IMG/VR virus record: IMGVR_UViG_3300011116_000680
Coordinates: 1-38,523 of that record
Reading direction: 5' to 3' (one strand)
Length of the DNA: 38,523 nucleotides
Source of the DNA: a virus
Made by a program: the position numbers and the translations under genes
Part shown: piece after piece, positions 1 through 7,986 of the stretch
Layout of the letters: the number at the start of each line of letters is the position of its first letter
Position numbering within the stretch: the first letter of the stretch is position 1
The notes under the pieces: generated by a model
Told to the model about the DNA's origin: nothing
Seen by the model: the letters and a program-made list of their open reading frames with translations, nothing else
Databases searched by the model: none

Positions 1-127
1 TAGCTGCGTCGAATGTAATTGCATTTTCAACAATCAATTCACCTGCTGCTAAAAATACAGGTGAAGACGAGTATTCCCCACCATTCCCGTCTGCATATAC
101 ATTTTGTGTTCCGGAAGTATATATTGA
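1..127. repeat. Exact 127-bp terminal duplication, left copy
   Basis: The first 127 bases are identical to the last 127 (38397-38523). The copy lies inside a tail-fibre reading frame that continues in frame from one end to the other. This is what an assembler leaves when it closes a circular or circularly permuted molecule with a fixed overlap. It is not a convincing biological terminal repeat, because it falls within a gene. Confidence 0.95.
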
Positions 128-1435
128 TCCGGCACAATTAACATACGTGCTTTCTGTCCTTATGAACGTACCATAAGGGAGGTTAGAGCCACCGTCTCCG
201 CCTCCCCCATTAAAAGACCCGAAGAACTCGCCGCAGTCAATGACCGAGTTTTCTGTCAGAATCTTGCCGGAATCAGTAGGAAGAGTAGCACCGCTAGCTC
301 CAAACGTCACAGAACCGGTCAACGATCCACCAGTGATGGAAACGCTGTCACTGTTCTGAGTGGACATTGTTCCGAGCCCAGCAATCGTGCCTTCAGCACT
401 CGAAAGGCGGGAATCAAGATTCTGGCCTTCAAGCGTCGAAACGCGGCTGCTTACTCCATCAATGTTGGACTGAAGTGTCGTTTGAGCAGAACTAACAGCC
501 GAGCTAACTTTGCTGTCAACTTCAGCGGACGAATCAACCGACAACGCAGTGCGAGCGGAAGCGACGTTCGTGAGGTCGGACAGGTTGCTGGACTTCTTCA
601 ACGAAGCATCAGCGCCAGCCTGTGCTGTAGCAGCAGCAGCATTAGCGTTGTTTGCGCTCGTCTGAGCATTGTCAGCAGCCAATTGAGCAGCTTCAGCAGC
701 GGATTGTGCTGTAGCAGCGTTAGTAACAGCAGTGTCAGCTGTGGACTGAGCGGCGGCAGCGGCCGTAACGGCGCTGTCAGCTGTGCTCTGAGCGGCATTA
801 GCAGCATTCTGAGCTGTAACAACATCGGACTGAAGTGTGTCGATGTCGCTCTCAGCTGTCGAGAGGCGGCTGTCTAGGTTCTGTCCTTCGAGCGTAGTAA
901 CGCGGGAAGAAACGGCAGCGATGCTGCTGGCAAGAGCCGTAGCGACATCTTCTCCATTTTTCAGAGCGTCAGCAATTTCCTTGAGGGTATCTAACGCAGC
1001 AGGACTCCCATTGATGAGAGCTGCGATAGCTGCATCAGCATACGCCTGAGCTTCGCTCTTCGCTGTGGCAACCTTTGCGGAAACTTCGCTAGACGAGTCA
1101 ACAGACAGGTTTGTGCGAGCAGCCGAAACGGAAACGAGATCCGAAAGGTTACTGGACTTTTTTAGGGAAGCATCTGCACCGGATTGAGCAGCGGCCGCCG
1201 CTGATGTCAATGTGTCAAGGGCGCTCTGGAGACCAGTAACGTCCGAGATGGCGTGCGAATGCACTGCGAGAGCAAATTTCTCCGCGCTCTCAAAGGTAAG
1301 AATGGTTCCGTCCGTCTTCTTGATGAAGAGGCGGCCATCCGCTGTGTTGATTGCGATTTGACGCAAGGGCAATTCCGACGCCGTTGGAACGACACCAGGA
1401 TTCGCACTATATTTAGTGAGGAACTGATTAGCCAT
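1..1435 (-). CDS. Tail fibre protein, N-terminal 478 residues (continues through the circle to 38236)
   Basis: Translation from the ATG at 1435 stays open to base 1 and continues in frame at 38396 to a TAA at 38236, giving a 531-residue protein. Residues 1-60 form a possible particle-attachment part, followed by a His-rich motif (HSHAISDVTGLQSALD) common in phage tail proteins. Residues 75-350 are rich in Ala, Ser and Gln and look like a coiled-coil shaft. It contains two duplicated blocks: residues 82-120 resemble 270-310, and 174-195 resemble 327-348 (shared core TLEGQNLDSRLS). The ALDTLKEIADAL segment near 147 is another widespread fibre motif. The C-terminal part is Gly-rich and probably the distal, receptor-facing end. 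No Shine-Dalgarno is seen; AATTAA precedes the ATG. Confidence 0.88.
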   Translation of the reverse strand, partial: MANQFLTKYSANPGVVPTASELPLRQIAINTADGRLFIKKTDGTILTFESAEKFALAVHSHAISDVTGLQSALDTLTSAAAAAQSGADASLKKSSNLSDLVSVSAARTNLSVDSSSEVSAKVATAKSEAQAYADAAIAALINGSPAALDTLKEIADALKNGEDVATALASSIAAVSSRVTTLEGQNLDSRLSTAESDIDTLQSDVVTAQNAANAAQSTADSAVTAAAAAQSTADTAVTNAATAQSAAEAAQLAADNAQTSANNANAAAATAQAGADASLKKSSNLSDLTNVASARTALSVDSSAEVDSKVSSAVSSAQTTLQSNIDGVSSRVSTLEGQNLDSRLSSAEGTIAGLGTMSTQNSDSVSITGGSLTGSVTFGASGATLPTDSGKILTENSVIDCGEFFGSFNGGGGDGGSNLPYGTFIRTESTYVNCAGSIYTSGTQNVYADGNGGEYSSSPVFLAAGELIVENAITFDAA

Positions 1436-1505
1436 TTAATTAGGATTGGGTTTGGTTTACTGACAAGTGCTGCTAACTACCAGCAGCTGGGGAAATCTTC
1501 AACAA

Positions 1506-1685
1506 TTATTCGCTCGGTGGGACAAAATTTCCATCAATATACGACCAGCCGATTCCTGCTCCAGAATCTCCAAGGGGGATTGCAATGCAGTTTACCGGAG
1601 GATTCCACTCAGGCCCTCCATCCCAAATAACAATATTGATGACAATATCATCTTGAACAATCGCGTATCCAGTAGGTTCTGACAT
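1506..1685 (-). CDS. Small fibre-associated protein (59 aa)
   Basis: ATG at 1685 lies 3 nt after the stop of the glycine-rich fibre gene, and the TAA is at 1506. The protein begins MSEPTGYAIVQDDIVINIV and contains WDGG and IGWSYIDGNFVPP. Repeated short beta-like strands and a closing W/Y-D-G-x-F-x-P-P pattern occur in many small phage proteins beside tail fibres, including some assembly-type proteins. A role as a small fibre subunit or assembly factor is inferred from position only. Confidence 0.7.
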   Translation of the reverse strand: MSEPTGYAIVQDDIVINIVIWDGGPEWNPPVNCIAIPLGDSGAGIGWSYIDGNFVPPSE

Positions 1686-1687
1686 AT

Positions 1688-3037
1688 TTAGAAGTAAGTT
1701 GTAATGATTACGAGTCCTGCTCCACCGGCTCCACCAGCTCCACTATTCCCAACATTGTCAACAGATGCCCCTCCACCAGCTCCACCACCTGCCGGAAATC
1801 CTCCATTTCCTCCAGCGCCAGCATTCGTTGTAATCGAAGAACCGCCGCTTCCTCCTCCAGAAGCTCCGCAAGGAGATCCATTGACTGGAATTGAGGACAT
1901 AGAAACTCCATTTCCTCCATTTCCAGATACAGCGCCAGATGTTCCGCCTGAGTAGTTTAAGAGAGGAAACCTTCCTCCTGTATTTCCGCCAGAAGCAGCA
2001 TCGGCAGATGTGATCCCGGCTCCAGCCGCCCCAGCTCCAGAAGCTTGAGTGCAGGTAGTTCCTGATGTCGCAGGTGCTCCTGCAACACCTGATCCGCCAG
2101 TTGTGCTTGCTCCTCCGCCAGTATTCCCGCCAACACCTCCACCACCTGCATTTCCGGTTGTTGCCGTTCCTCCGGAACCGCCATTCCCACCAGGAAGGAT
2201 GACGTGAGAACCAAACGAAGTTGATCCACCCTGCCCTCCAGCAAGTCCGTTTGTAGAGTTTGTTGTTTGAGTTGATCCAGCGGTTCCTCCGGCTCCAATC
2301 GTTATCAACTCAGTAGAGCCAATGGTCGATGCCGGTAATATTGACTCATAATATCCCCCAGAACCTCCTCCACCTCCGCCGCATCGAATCGTTCCAGCAA
2401 GACCCTTTCTTCCAGATCCACCACCTCCAGCTCCAGACCAAAGCTGAACCTTAACCACCCTTGCTCCATCAGGTTTTGTCCACGTTCCACTTGTTGAAAA
2501 TGTCTGAACATTCGGGTCTGCAAAAAAAAGTGACGAAGCAGAAGTCAGTCTTCCGTATGCGTCAACTGTGAACGATGGAATTGCAGCAGTTGATCCATAC
2601 GTTCCAGCGGAAACTAGAGTAGTGGAAAGAGCAATTGTTCCAGTAGAAGTAATTGTTCCGCCAGAGAGTCCAGTGCCAGCAATCAAGCTTGTAACTGTTC
2701 CAGATGTAAGTCCAGACACCTGAGATGCTGTGATTGCTATTGTCGTATCTGTGGCCGCTGTAAGTCTTCCATACTGATCCACTGTGATCGATGGCACAGC
2801 AGTTGGTGATCCGTATGTCCCAGCGGAAACAGATGTTGTGGACAATGCAATTGTTCCAGCAGACGTAATTGCTCCACCTGTAAGTCCGGTTCCTGCTGTA
2901 ACACTTGTCACAGTTCCAGCATTGGCAACAAGTGAACGCAAAGCTGTTTTTGTAACACCGCCTTGATTTAAAACAATGATGTCATTGTTATTTACAATAG
3001 TTGCCGTTGGCAACGCTGAGATTTTAATATCAGACAT
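1688..3037 (-). CDS. Glycine-rich tail fibre or adhesin (449 aa)
   Basis: The N-terminus (KISALPTATIVNNNDIIVLNQ, then GVTKTALRSLV) matches the N-terminus of the 696-residue fibre at 5851, so both probably dock at the same virion site. Residues 40-165 hold two TAGTGL(T/S)GG-type repeats. Residues about 175-190 (FSTSGTWTKPDGA) open a glycine-rich C-terminal domain of more than 200 residues, dominated by GGxGG runs. Such GTWTKP-plus-Gly-rich modules are known in phage receptor-binding proteins, where polyglycine sheets form the tip. The C-terminal LVIITTYF is typical of the family. The gene sits in a run of fibre genes with gaps of 2-6 nt. Confidence 0.85.
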   Translation of the reverse strand: MSDIKISALPTATIVNNNDIIVLNQGGVTKTALRSLVANAGTVTSVTAGTGLTGGAITSAGTIALSTTSVSAGTYGSPTAVPSITVDQYGRLTAATDTTIAITASQVSGLTSGTVTSLIAGTGLSGGTITSTGTIALSTTLVSAGTYGSTAAIPSFTVDAYGRLTSASSLFFADPNVQTFSTSGTWTKPDGARVVKVQLWSGAGGGGSGRKGLAGTIRCGGGGGGSGGYYESILPASTIGSTELITIGAGGTAGSTQTTNSTNGLAGGQGGSTSFGSHVILPGGNGGSGGTATTGNAGGGGVGGNTGGGASTTGGSGVAGAPATSGTTCTQASGAGAAGAGITSADAASGGNTGGRFPLLNYSGGTSGAVSGNGGNGVSMSSIPVNGSPCGASGGGSGGSSITTNAGAGGNGGFPAGGGAGGGASVDNVGNSGAGGAGGAGLVIITTYF

Positions 3038-3042
3038 AAATT

Positions 3043-3756
3043 TTAAATGTTAGAAAACGGAGCATTTGATGGAGTAAAATCAGCTGTATATCTTGCAACT
3101 CCTTTTGTAATTCTCATTTCATCAATATAACCACTGTAATATTCAGTATTTGTTGATGATCTGTATCCGCCAATTGTTTGAATTGAATTTATATTGTATG
3201 CGCCGGCTGTTCCAACATTTGTTCCATTAACATATAATGTTTGCGTTGTTCCGCCAACTCCAACCCACGCAATATGGTTCCATGTATTTATTGTAGTCGG
3301 TATTGATCCAACGGTAATATATCCAGATCCAGTATCTCCAGCAATAAAAGTACCATTATTATATCGCATTATAAAATTACCAGCAGTAAAATCCGCCCCT
3401 GTTGATGTCATTATCCTGCGAAATGAATCTTGTGCGGTTGGATATACCCATAATTCAATAGTCCCACTTCCGTTTGCTATTGCATAACTTGCATTGTTTG
3501 CAATCTGAAGTCTGCTGCTTCCGTCAAAACTTATAGAACTAATTCCAAATCTTCTATTTAATGTTGATAATTGAGCTGCTGAAACTGCTGTTACACTTAC
3601 TGCATTTGAGCTGCTATCAACAATGGTTTGTGATCCATTCGTTCCATCTCCATGCAAAAGCAATACTACAGAACTAAAATTAGGATCTACACCGCTTGCG
3701 TTAACAAGCATACCATATCCTTTTGACCCAATTGATCTTGCACCAATTAATGGCAT
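3043..3756 (-). CDS. LamG/concanavalin-like tail protein (237 aa)
   Basis: The start is MPLIGARSIGSKGYGML. From residue 25 the sequence reads as a laminin-G-like (LamG_3) beta-sandwich: VVLLLHGDGTNGS, FGISSISFDGSSRL, GTIELWVYP, WNHIAWVGVGG, QTLYVNGTNVG, GYIDEMRITKGVARYTADF. These are the strand-forming motifs of lectin-like glycan-binding domains found on phage tails. No enzymatic residues are apparent. It is the third of four consecutive fibre-type genes and probably contributes host surface binding or decorates the fibre. Confidence 0.85.
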   Translation of the reverse strand: MPLIGARSIGSKGYGMLVNASGVDPNFSSVVLLLHGDGTNGSQTIVDSSSNAVSVTAVSAAQLSTLNRRFGISSISFDGSSRLQIANNASYAIANGSGTIELWVYPTAQDSFRRIMTSTGADFTAGNFIMRYNNGTFIAGDTGSGYITVGSIPTTINTWNHIAWVGVGGTTQTLYVNGTNVGTAGAYNINSIQTIGGYRSSTNTEYYSGYIDEMRITKGVARYTADFTPSNAPFSNI

Positions 3757-3760
3757 AATA

Positions 3761-5851
3761 TTATGCTCTGAAGTAGCTCACATTGCCATACACTGTGTAT
3801 GTTGCTGCGGCAGTTCTCAATATTGTAAATGAGTAAATATTTGTGGAACTTGCTGCTGCTGGAGGAATTACTCCAGAACCATTTTGCCAGAGCAATGTAA
3901 CTCCAGTTGTTGTTCCATCAATCTGAAGGGCAGACAAATTAAATGCCGTTGCTCCAGCTGGAACCGCAACTGTAACTGTTGAAGTATATCCATTTGCTGT
4001 CAAATATGTTGACACTCCAGTAATGTTAAGCGTAAAGTTTGCCGCTGCATTGCTTGTATAAAATACAGCTGGAGATGTGCTAATAGGAACCGCTGTCACA
4101 CCAGTGATTGCCGATGCAGACACCGTGTTACGCTCAACTAGCGTGCTGACCGTAAGACCAGCCTGAGCCTGTGCTCCTGCCACAGACAGTGCTGCAAATG
4201 CCGCCGATGCAGTGGTGGCACCTGTACCACCATTTGCAATAGCCAGCGTTCCTGCAAGCGTAACAGCGCCAGTTGTGGCTGTGCTTGGAGTTAAGCCAGT
4301 AGAACCAGCGCTGAATGACGATACACCGCCAGCAGCAGCTGCTGACCATGTTGCTGTGGTTCCATTGGAAGTCAACACTTGACCGTTTGTTCCAATTGGA
4401 AGAACAGTCGCTGTATTTGTGCCGCTTCCAAGAATCAAATCACCTGTTGTTGTGATTGGAGAAAGAGCGTTGAATGCGGCTGCTTTTGTCGTCTGTCCAG
4501 TTCCGCCGTTAGCAATCGCAACTGTTCCAGTGACATTTGCTGCTGTACCAGTTGTATTCTGGTTCAGTGTTGGAAAGTCTCCAGCAACTGCTGCTGTAAA
4601 CGCACCTGTGCCATTCCCCTTGGCAATTCCAGTGAGCGTTGTAACTCCAGTCCCACCATTTGCCACAGCAACAGTTCCAGTAACATTAGAAGCCGTTCCA
4701 GTTGTGTTTTGATTGAGCGTTGGGAAGTCGGCTGCAACTGCAATGCTTGGAGCACCTGTTCCAGTCGTGTTCTTTAAGATGCCAGTGGAAAGCCCTGCAA
4801 GACTGACTCCGTTGATCTTTCCTACAGTTGTTGCCGTGCTTCCACTTGTGGTGACATCTCCAGTAAGATCAGCGTTGGCGATTACTGTAGAGCCAGAGAA
4901 CTTAACCAAGCTGTTTGTTACAGGAACACCGGAGGTCGTTACTGTCCCAGATCCGCCACCAGAAGCAGCAATGGTGATCGATCCATTGCCATTCGTCACG
5001 GTGATGTTTGTGCCAGCTGTGATTGTGGCTGGAATCAATGTATTCCCAGAGGTACTACCAATCAAAAGCTGTCCATCTGTGTATGTCGAAACTCCAGTCC
5101 CACCTCTTCCGGTTGCCAAAGTTCCTGTCGTGATGTTGGCCGCATCGTTAGTTCCAAGAGCCGCTCTAGCCGCTGCTGCTGTAGAAGATGCAGTTCCACC
5201 TCGCGCAATATCCAGAGTCCCTGTTGTGATATTTGCCGCGTCGTCTGTTCCCAATGCAGTACGTGCTGATGCTGCTGTAGTTGCTCCTGTGCCTCCATGA
5301 GTCACGTTGACTACGCCATCAAGCTGGATTGTTCCAGATGTCGTAATCGGGCCGCCAACTGAGGTAAGTCCAGTGTTTCCTCCAGTGACATTCACACTGG
5401 TGACAGTCCCTGTTCCGCCACCGCCACCAGAAATTGTGGTTGGCTTCCACTTAGCTTCACTGTTGTTCCAAGCCAATGCTTGTCCGTTGGTTGGAGGCGT
5501 TGTTGTTACATCAACATCTTGGCCCTGAAGCGCTCCAATTGTAGGATTAGGATATGTTCCATCTAAATCTCCACCAGCAGATCCACTTGGAGTTCTTGAA
5601 TTTACAAGCCGAAGATCATTTCCTTCACACGCTGTTCCAGAAGATGTCCCAAGTTGAACAATCCCAGAGCTAACAGTGCTTGCAACAGGAAGACGAGCAA
5701 CATCGACAGTGCCAGTGATAAGCTGTGCGGCATCGGTTGTTCTAAGAAGAGAAGCAGCTGCTTTCTTGGTGCTTCCAGACTGTACAATTGGTACAATGTC
5801 AGATGGATTAACTGATGTTGCTGCTGGAAGATTGGAGATCTTTACGCTCAT
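3761..5851 (-). CDS. Large repetitive tail fibre (696 aa)
   Basis: The N-terminal anchor (KISNLPAATSVNPSDIVPIVQ) is related to that of the 449-residue fibre. The body is built from short repeats: several copies of a GGTG(A/V/Q)(T/S)T module, paired ALGT(D/N)DAANITTGTL units near residues 195-255, and two FPTLNQNTTGTA(S/A)NVTGTVA units near 375-450. These Thr/Gly/Ala repeats are typical of trimeric beta-helical fibre shafts. The C-terminal 140 residues are non-repetitive, with hydrophobic strands, and may form the tip. The start is preceded by AGGATAAT, one of the few possible weak SD sequences in the late region. Confidence 0.88.
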   Translation of the reverse strand: MSVKISNLPAATSVNPSDIVPIVQSGSTKKAAASLLRTTDAAQLITGTVDVARLPVASTVSSGIVQLGTSSGTACEGNDLRLVNSRTPSGSAGGDLDGTYPNPTIGALQGQDVDVTTTPPTNGQALAWNNSEAKWKPTTISGGGGGTGTVTSVNVTGGNTGLTSVGGPITTSGTIQLDGVVNVTHGGTGATTAASARTALGTDDAANITTGTLDIARGGTASSTAAAARAALGTNDAANITTGTLATGRGGTGVSTYTDGQLLIGSTSGNTLIPATITAGTNITVTNGNGSITIAASGGGSGTVTTSGVPVTNSLVKFSGSTVIANADLTGDVTTSGSTATTVGKINGVSLAGLSTGILKNTTGTGAPSIAVAADFPTLNQNTTGTASNVTGTVAVANGGTGVTTLTGIAKGNGTGAFTAAVAGDFPTLNQNTTGTAANVTGTVAIANGGTGQTTKAAAFNALSPITTTGDLILGSGTNTATVLPIGTNGQVLTSNGTTATWSAAAAGGVSSFSAGSTGLTPSTATTGAVTLAGTLAIANGGTGATTASAAFAALSVAGAQAQAGLTVSTLVERNTVSASAITGVTAVPISTSPAVFYTSNAAANFTLNITGVSTYLTANGYTSTVTVAVPAGATAFNLSALQIDGTTTGVTLLWQNGSGVIPPAAASSTNIYSFTILRTAAATYTVYGNVSYFRA

Positions 5852-5852
5852 A

Positions 5853-6065
5853 TTATCCTACGTTTAATCTAAAGCTTGCTTCTGTATTAAGATAACTTCC
5901 AGCTTCTGTCAAAATTCTTGAGGTAACTGCTGGAGCTGATGTGTTCTTTTTTGTCTGAAATGTTTGTGCGCTAATTGGTGTTCCGTGACACTGGATTCGC
6001 GTTAATTGCTTTACCCCAGGATTGGCTGGAGTTCCATTGCGTTTAAATGAAAATTTAGAGATCAT
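5853..6065 (-). CDS. Small structural-region protein of unknown function (70 aa)
   Basis: The ATG at 6065 lies just after the connector gene stop (TAA at 6067-6069), and the stop at 5853 is adjacent to the next start at 5851. The protein begins MISKFSFKRNGTPANPG and is basic and Ser/Thr-rich, with no membrane segment. No family is recognised. Tight packing between connector and fibre genes suggests a small virion or assembly protein. Confidence 0.65.
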   Translation of the reverse strand: MISKFSFKRNGTPANPGVKQLTRIQCHGTPISAQTFQTKKNTSAPAVTSRILTEAGSYLNTEASFRLNVG

Positions 6066-6066
6066 T

Positions 6067-7275
6067 TTAATATGTATAAGCCATATTAAGGCGCTGATTC
6101 TGTCCCTGCTGTCTAATAAGCACATCAATCTGTTGCTGTATAGACATTTCTGCTAATTGTTCAAACGCCACGGCCTCATCAGCGCGTCCTTCTGACCTCA
6201 AAAAGTCTGCTGTCACAGAGTTTTTAAGATACTCAGCAAATCTTGATGGCACTTCAATTTGACGCCACAAATCAGTTGTTTGAGTGTATGGAGATGTTCC
6301 GATTGGAACTGATCCTGTAGCAATATAAAAGTTTCCAATGCTTGGAAGCGTTTTATTTGTTGGATTGTAAACTCCAGATTGTTGACCTAAATCAAAATAT
6401 ATTTGAGCGCCATTTGAATATGATGTGGTGTCATCATACTTCAATCCTGTCAATCTTGGAGCATCAATCCTATATTGCACGAACTTTTCTCCAGTCGTAT
6501 CAAATCTGATGTAGTTCGTTTCACTTGCGCCAGTGAGTGTTTGTTCTCCGTAAAAGTCTTCTGGCAAAAACGAAAGAGGTGCAGTCCTTGTTGTTTTTCT
6601 TGGGTCTTTACCCCATGCACCAATCGCTTGCAGTGATCCTTCTGGAAGCTGAACTAACAACTGCGGATTGCCTTTAAATACAACTTTAGTTGTAAGAGGC
6701 GCATTTGGCCCAGCATAAGTATTGTAAATATTTGAAGAGAATGGAACTTCAATCAGAATAGTCTCAATATACTCGCCAATTTCATCTGTTAGCGTTGTAT
6801 ATGTAAAATTATACTGAGTAATGCTGATTGATTGCTTTGTTCCGTCTTCTAATGTTAAATAAAACGGATTAAAGAATTCAACATAAGTATCTCCTATGGC
6901 TCCTTTTTTATAAGCATCCTGAAGGAAATCCTGCAAATAAATGCGTCTAAATGTAAGATCAAACTCAATAATTGCTTGAATTACATTTGATTCACTTTCT
7001 GTGAAAATAATCTCAGAATCCTCTGTTTCAATTGAGATATTGCTCTCAGTTAAAAGATCAGATGGAATAATCGAAACATCTGCAACAGGCAGTCCAGGCC
7101 ATGTATTAAAGTAACGATTAATATCAGGCCACTCTTCTCTGTCCCAAATAACAGCTAGCCGTCTTCCACAAAAGTCCCTGATGGCTGAAAATGACTTGTC
7201 GTTTAGCGTTGAACGGTCAAGCCCTGCAAGCTGACACACGCTTGCTAGAATATCACTGTATGGGACTGTTTTCAT
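6067..7275 (-). CDS. Head-tail connector/adaptor-like structural protein (402 aa)
   Basis: The N-terminal 55 residues (YSDILASVCQLAGLDRST, then AIRDFCGRRLAVIWDREEWPD) look like the helical N-terminus seen in phage neck and adaptor proteins. The middle is beta-rich, and the C-terminal 50 residues are helical (EYLKNSVTADFLRSEGR, QQQIDVLIRQQGQ). It lies between the capsid genes and the tail fibres, where podoviruses encode the adaptor or tail-tube ring below the portal. The ATG at 7275 overlaps the last base of the preceding stop codon. The exact role is inferred from position. Confidence 0.72.
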   Translation of the reverse strand: MKTVPYSDILASVCQLAGLDRSTLNDKSFSAIRDFCGRRLAVIWDREEWPDINRYFNTWPGLPVADVSIIPSDLLTESNISIETEDSEIIFTESESNVIQAIIEFDLTFRRIYLQDFLQDAYKKGAIGDTYVEFFNPFYLTLEDGTKQSISITQYNFTYTTLTDEIGEYIETILIEVPFSSNIYNTYAGPNAPLTTKVVFKGNPQLLVQLPEGSLQAIGAWGKDPRKTTRTAPLSFLPEDFYGEQTLTGASETNYIRFDTTGEKFVQYRIDAPRLTGLKYDDTTSYSNGAQIYFDLGQQSGVYNPTNKTLPSIGNFYIATGSVPIGTSPYTQTTDLWRQIEVPSRFAEYLKNSVTADFLRSEGRADEAVAFEQLAEMSIQQQIDVLIRQQGQNQRLNMAYTY

Positions 7276-7619
7276 TAAGAGTAAACAGTGCGTTCACGCA
7301 CATTTGTAGGCGCGTAACCTACACTAATTTCCTTTGTTCCGCCACTATTTACTTTGCATTCAGGATTGTCCCGTAGGAATTCACGCAAAAATCCTTTGTC
7401 TTCCCAGCATCCATACCCAAGTTTCTGCCCCCAGAAATGATACGCATCACCTGGAATACGCGCCATCAACTGCCCAATTCCTTCAATTGATTTATGCCTT
7501 TGCTGATTTACAGCGGCATTCTGTTTTGCCTCAATCTCAGCTCTGACTCGATTCTTTTGGAATCCAGTCTTTAATTCTTTCTCAAGTTGAGGAACAAGAT
7601 CAGTTGGGATTGAAATCAT
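7275..7619 (-). CDS. Conserved phage protein of unknown function (114 aa)
   Basis: The protein has a basic helical N-terminal part rich in Gln and Ala (FQKNRVRAEIEAKQNAAVNQQ) and a C-terminal motif MARIPGDAYHFWGQKLG followed by DKGFLREFLRDNP. This IP-DAY-W-G-KLGY-CW-D--FLREFLRDNP pattern recurs, from memory, in small proteins beside capsid genes of uncultured phages. No function is known to me. It is packed between the capsid region and the connector, which suggests a head-completion or assembly role. Confidence 0.75.
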   Translation of the reverse strand: MISIPTDLVPQLEKELKTGFQKNRVRAEIEAKQNAAVNQQRHKSIEGIGQLMARIPGDAYHFWGQKLGYGCWEDKGFLREFLRDNPECKVNSGGTKEISVGYAPTNVRERTVYS

Positions 7620-7622
7620 AAA

Positions 7623-7895
7623 TTATTTACAATTCCACCGTTTCAATGCGGCAGCTTTACGAGTCGGATTGCCATTCTTATCTTTCATCGGGCCAGGCAT
7701 TCCGCCCATACGGGCACAGAAAGATTTCTTCCTGCCTTCATCTGCCTTTGTCTTAGGGTTCGGAGCTGGAGCCTTTAAATTGCTGCCAGTGGCTTTGTTG
7801 TACTTTGCACGGCCTTTTGCGGTCAAGCCTGCGCCTTTTGACACTGGAAGTTTCTCGCCTCTTCCAACTGATAGATTGACTGGTTTTTTTGGCAT
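7623..7895 (-). CDS. Small Lys-rich conserved phage protein (90 aa)
   Basis: I chose the ATG at 7895 (MPKKPVNLSVGRGEKLPV) over an in-frame ATG 12 codons upstream, because conserved sequence starts here. The protein is very basic, with SKGAGLTAKGRAKYNKATG, KAPAPNPKTKADEGRKKSFCARM and a C-terminal RWNCK. Similar short proteins with the KSFCAR and GAGLTAKGRAKYN motifs are common in viruses; their function is unknown to me. Two conserved Cys and many Lys would suit nucleic-acid or metal binding, but that is inference. Confidence 0.78.
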   Translation of the reverse strand: MPKKPVNLSVGRGEKLPVSKGAGLTAKGRAKYNKATGSNLKAPAPNPKTKADEGRKKSFCARMGGMPGPMKDKNGNPTRKAAALKRWNCK

Positions 7896-7909
7896 GATCT
7901 TAAAATTGT

Positions 7910-7925
7910 GGCTGTCTCTCCAGCC
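7910..7925 (-). terminator. Weak hairpin after the capsid gene
   Basis: On the minus strand GGCTG-GAGAGA-CAGCC forms a 5-bp stem, followed by ACAATTTTAAG. It lies in the 91-nt gap between the major capsid stop and the next start. It could attenuate read-through so that capsid mRNA exceeds downstream mRNA, or be an RNA processing site. The stem is short and the T run weak. Confidence 0.35.
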
Positions 7926-7986
7926 TGTCACACCACTTTATCGATTGAGAATTCCCAATCCACCGCAGGTGTCGCTCACGTAACTA

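Noticed and set aside
1-127. True direct terminal repeat of the virion DNA
   Set aside because: The copy is inside a gene and its size is a usual assembly overlap; physical termini cannot be read from this sequence.
4713-5300. Long plus-strand frame opposite the 696-residue fibre
   Set aside because: Val/Pro-rich repeats are the reverse complement of the fibre's Gly/Thr repeats; no independent coding sign.
4379-5300. CRISPR-like array from regularly repeated sequence
   Set aside because: The repeats are in frame and encode GGTG/TTGTL fibre modules; spacing and similarity vary as in protein repeats.
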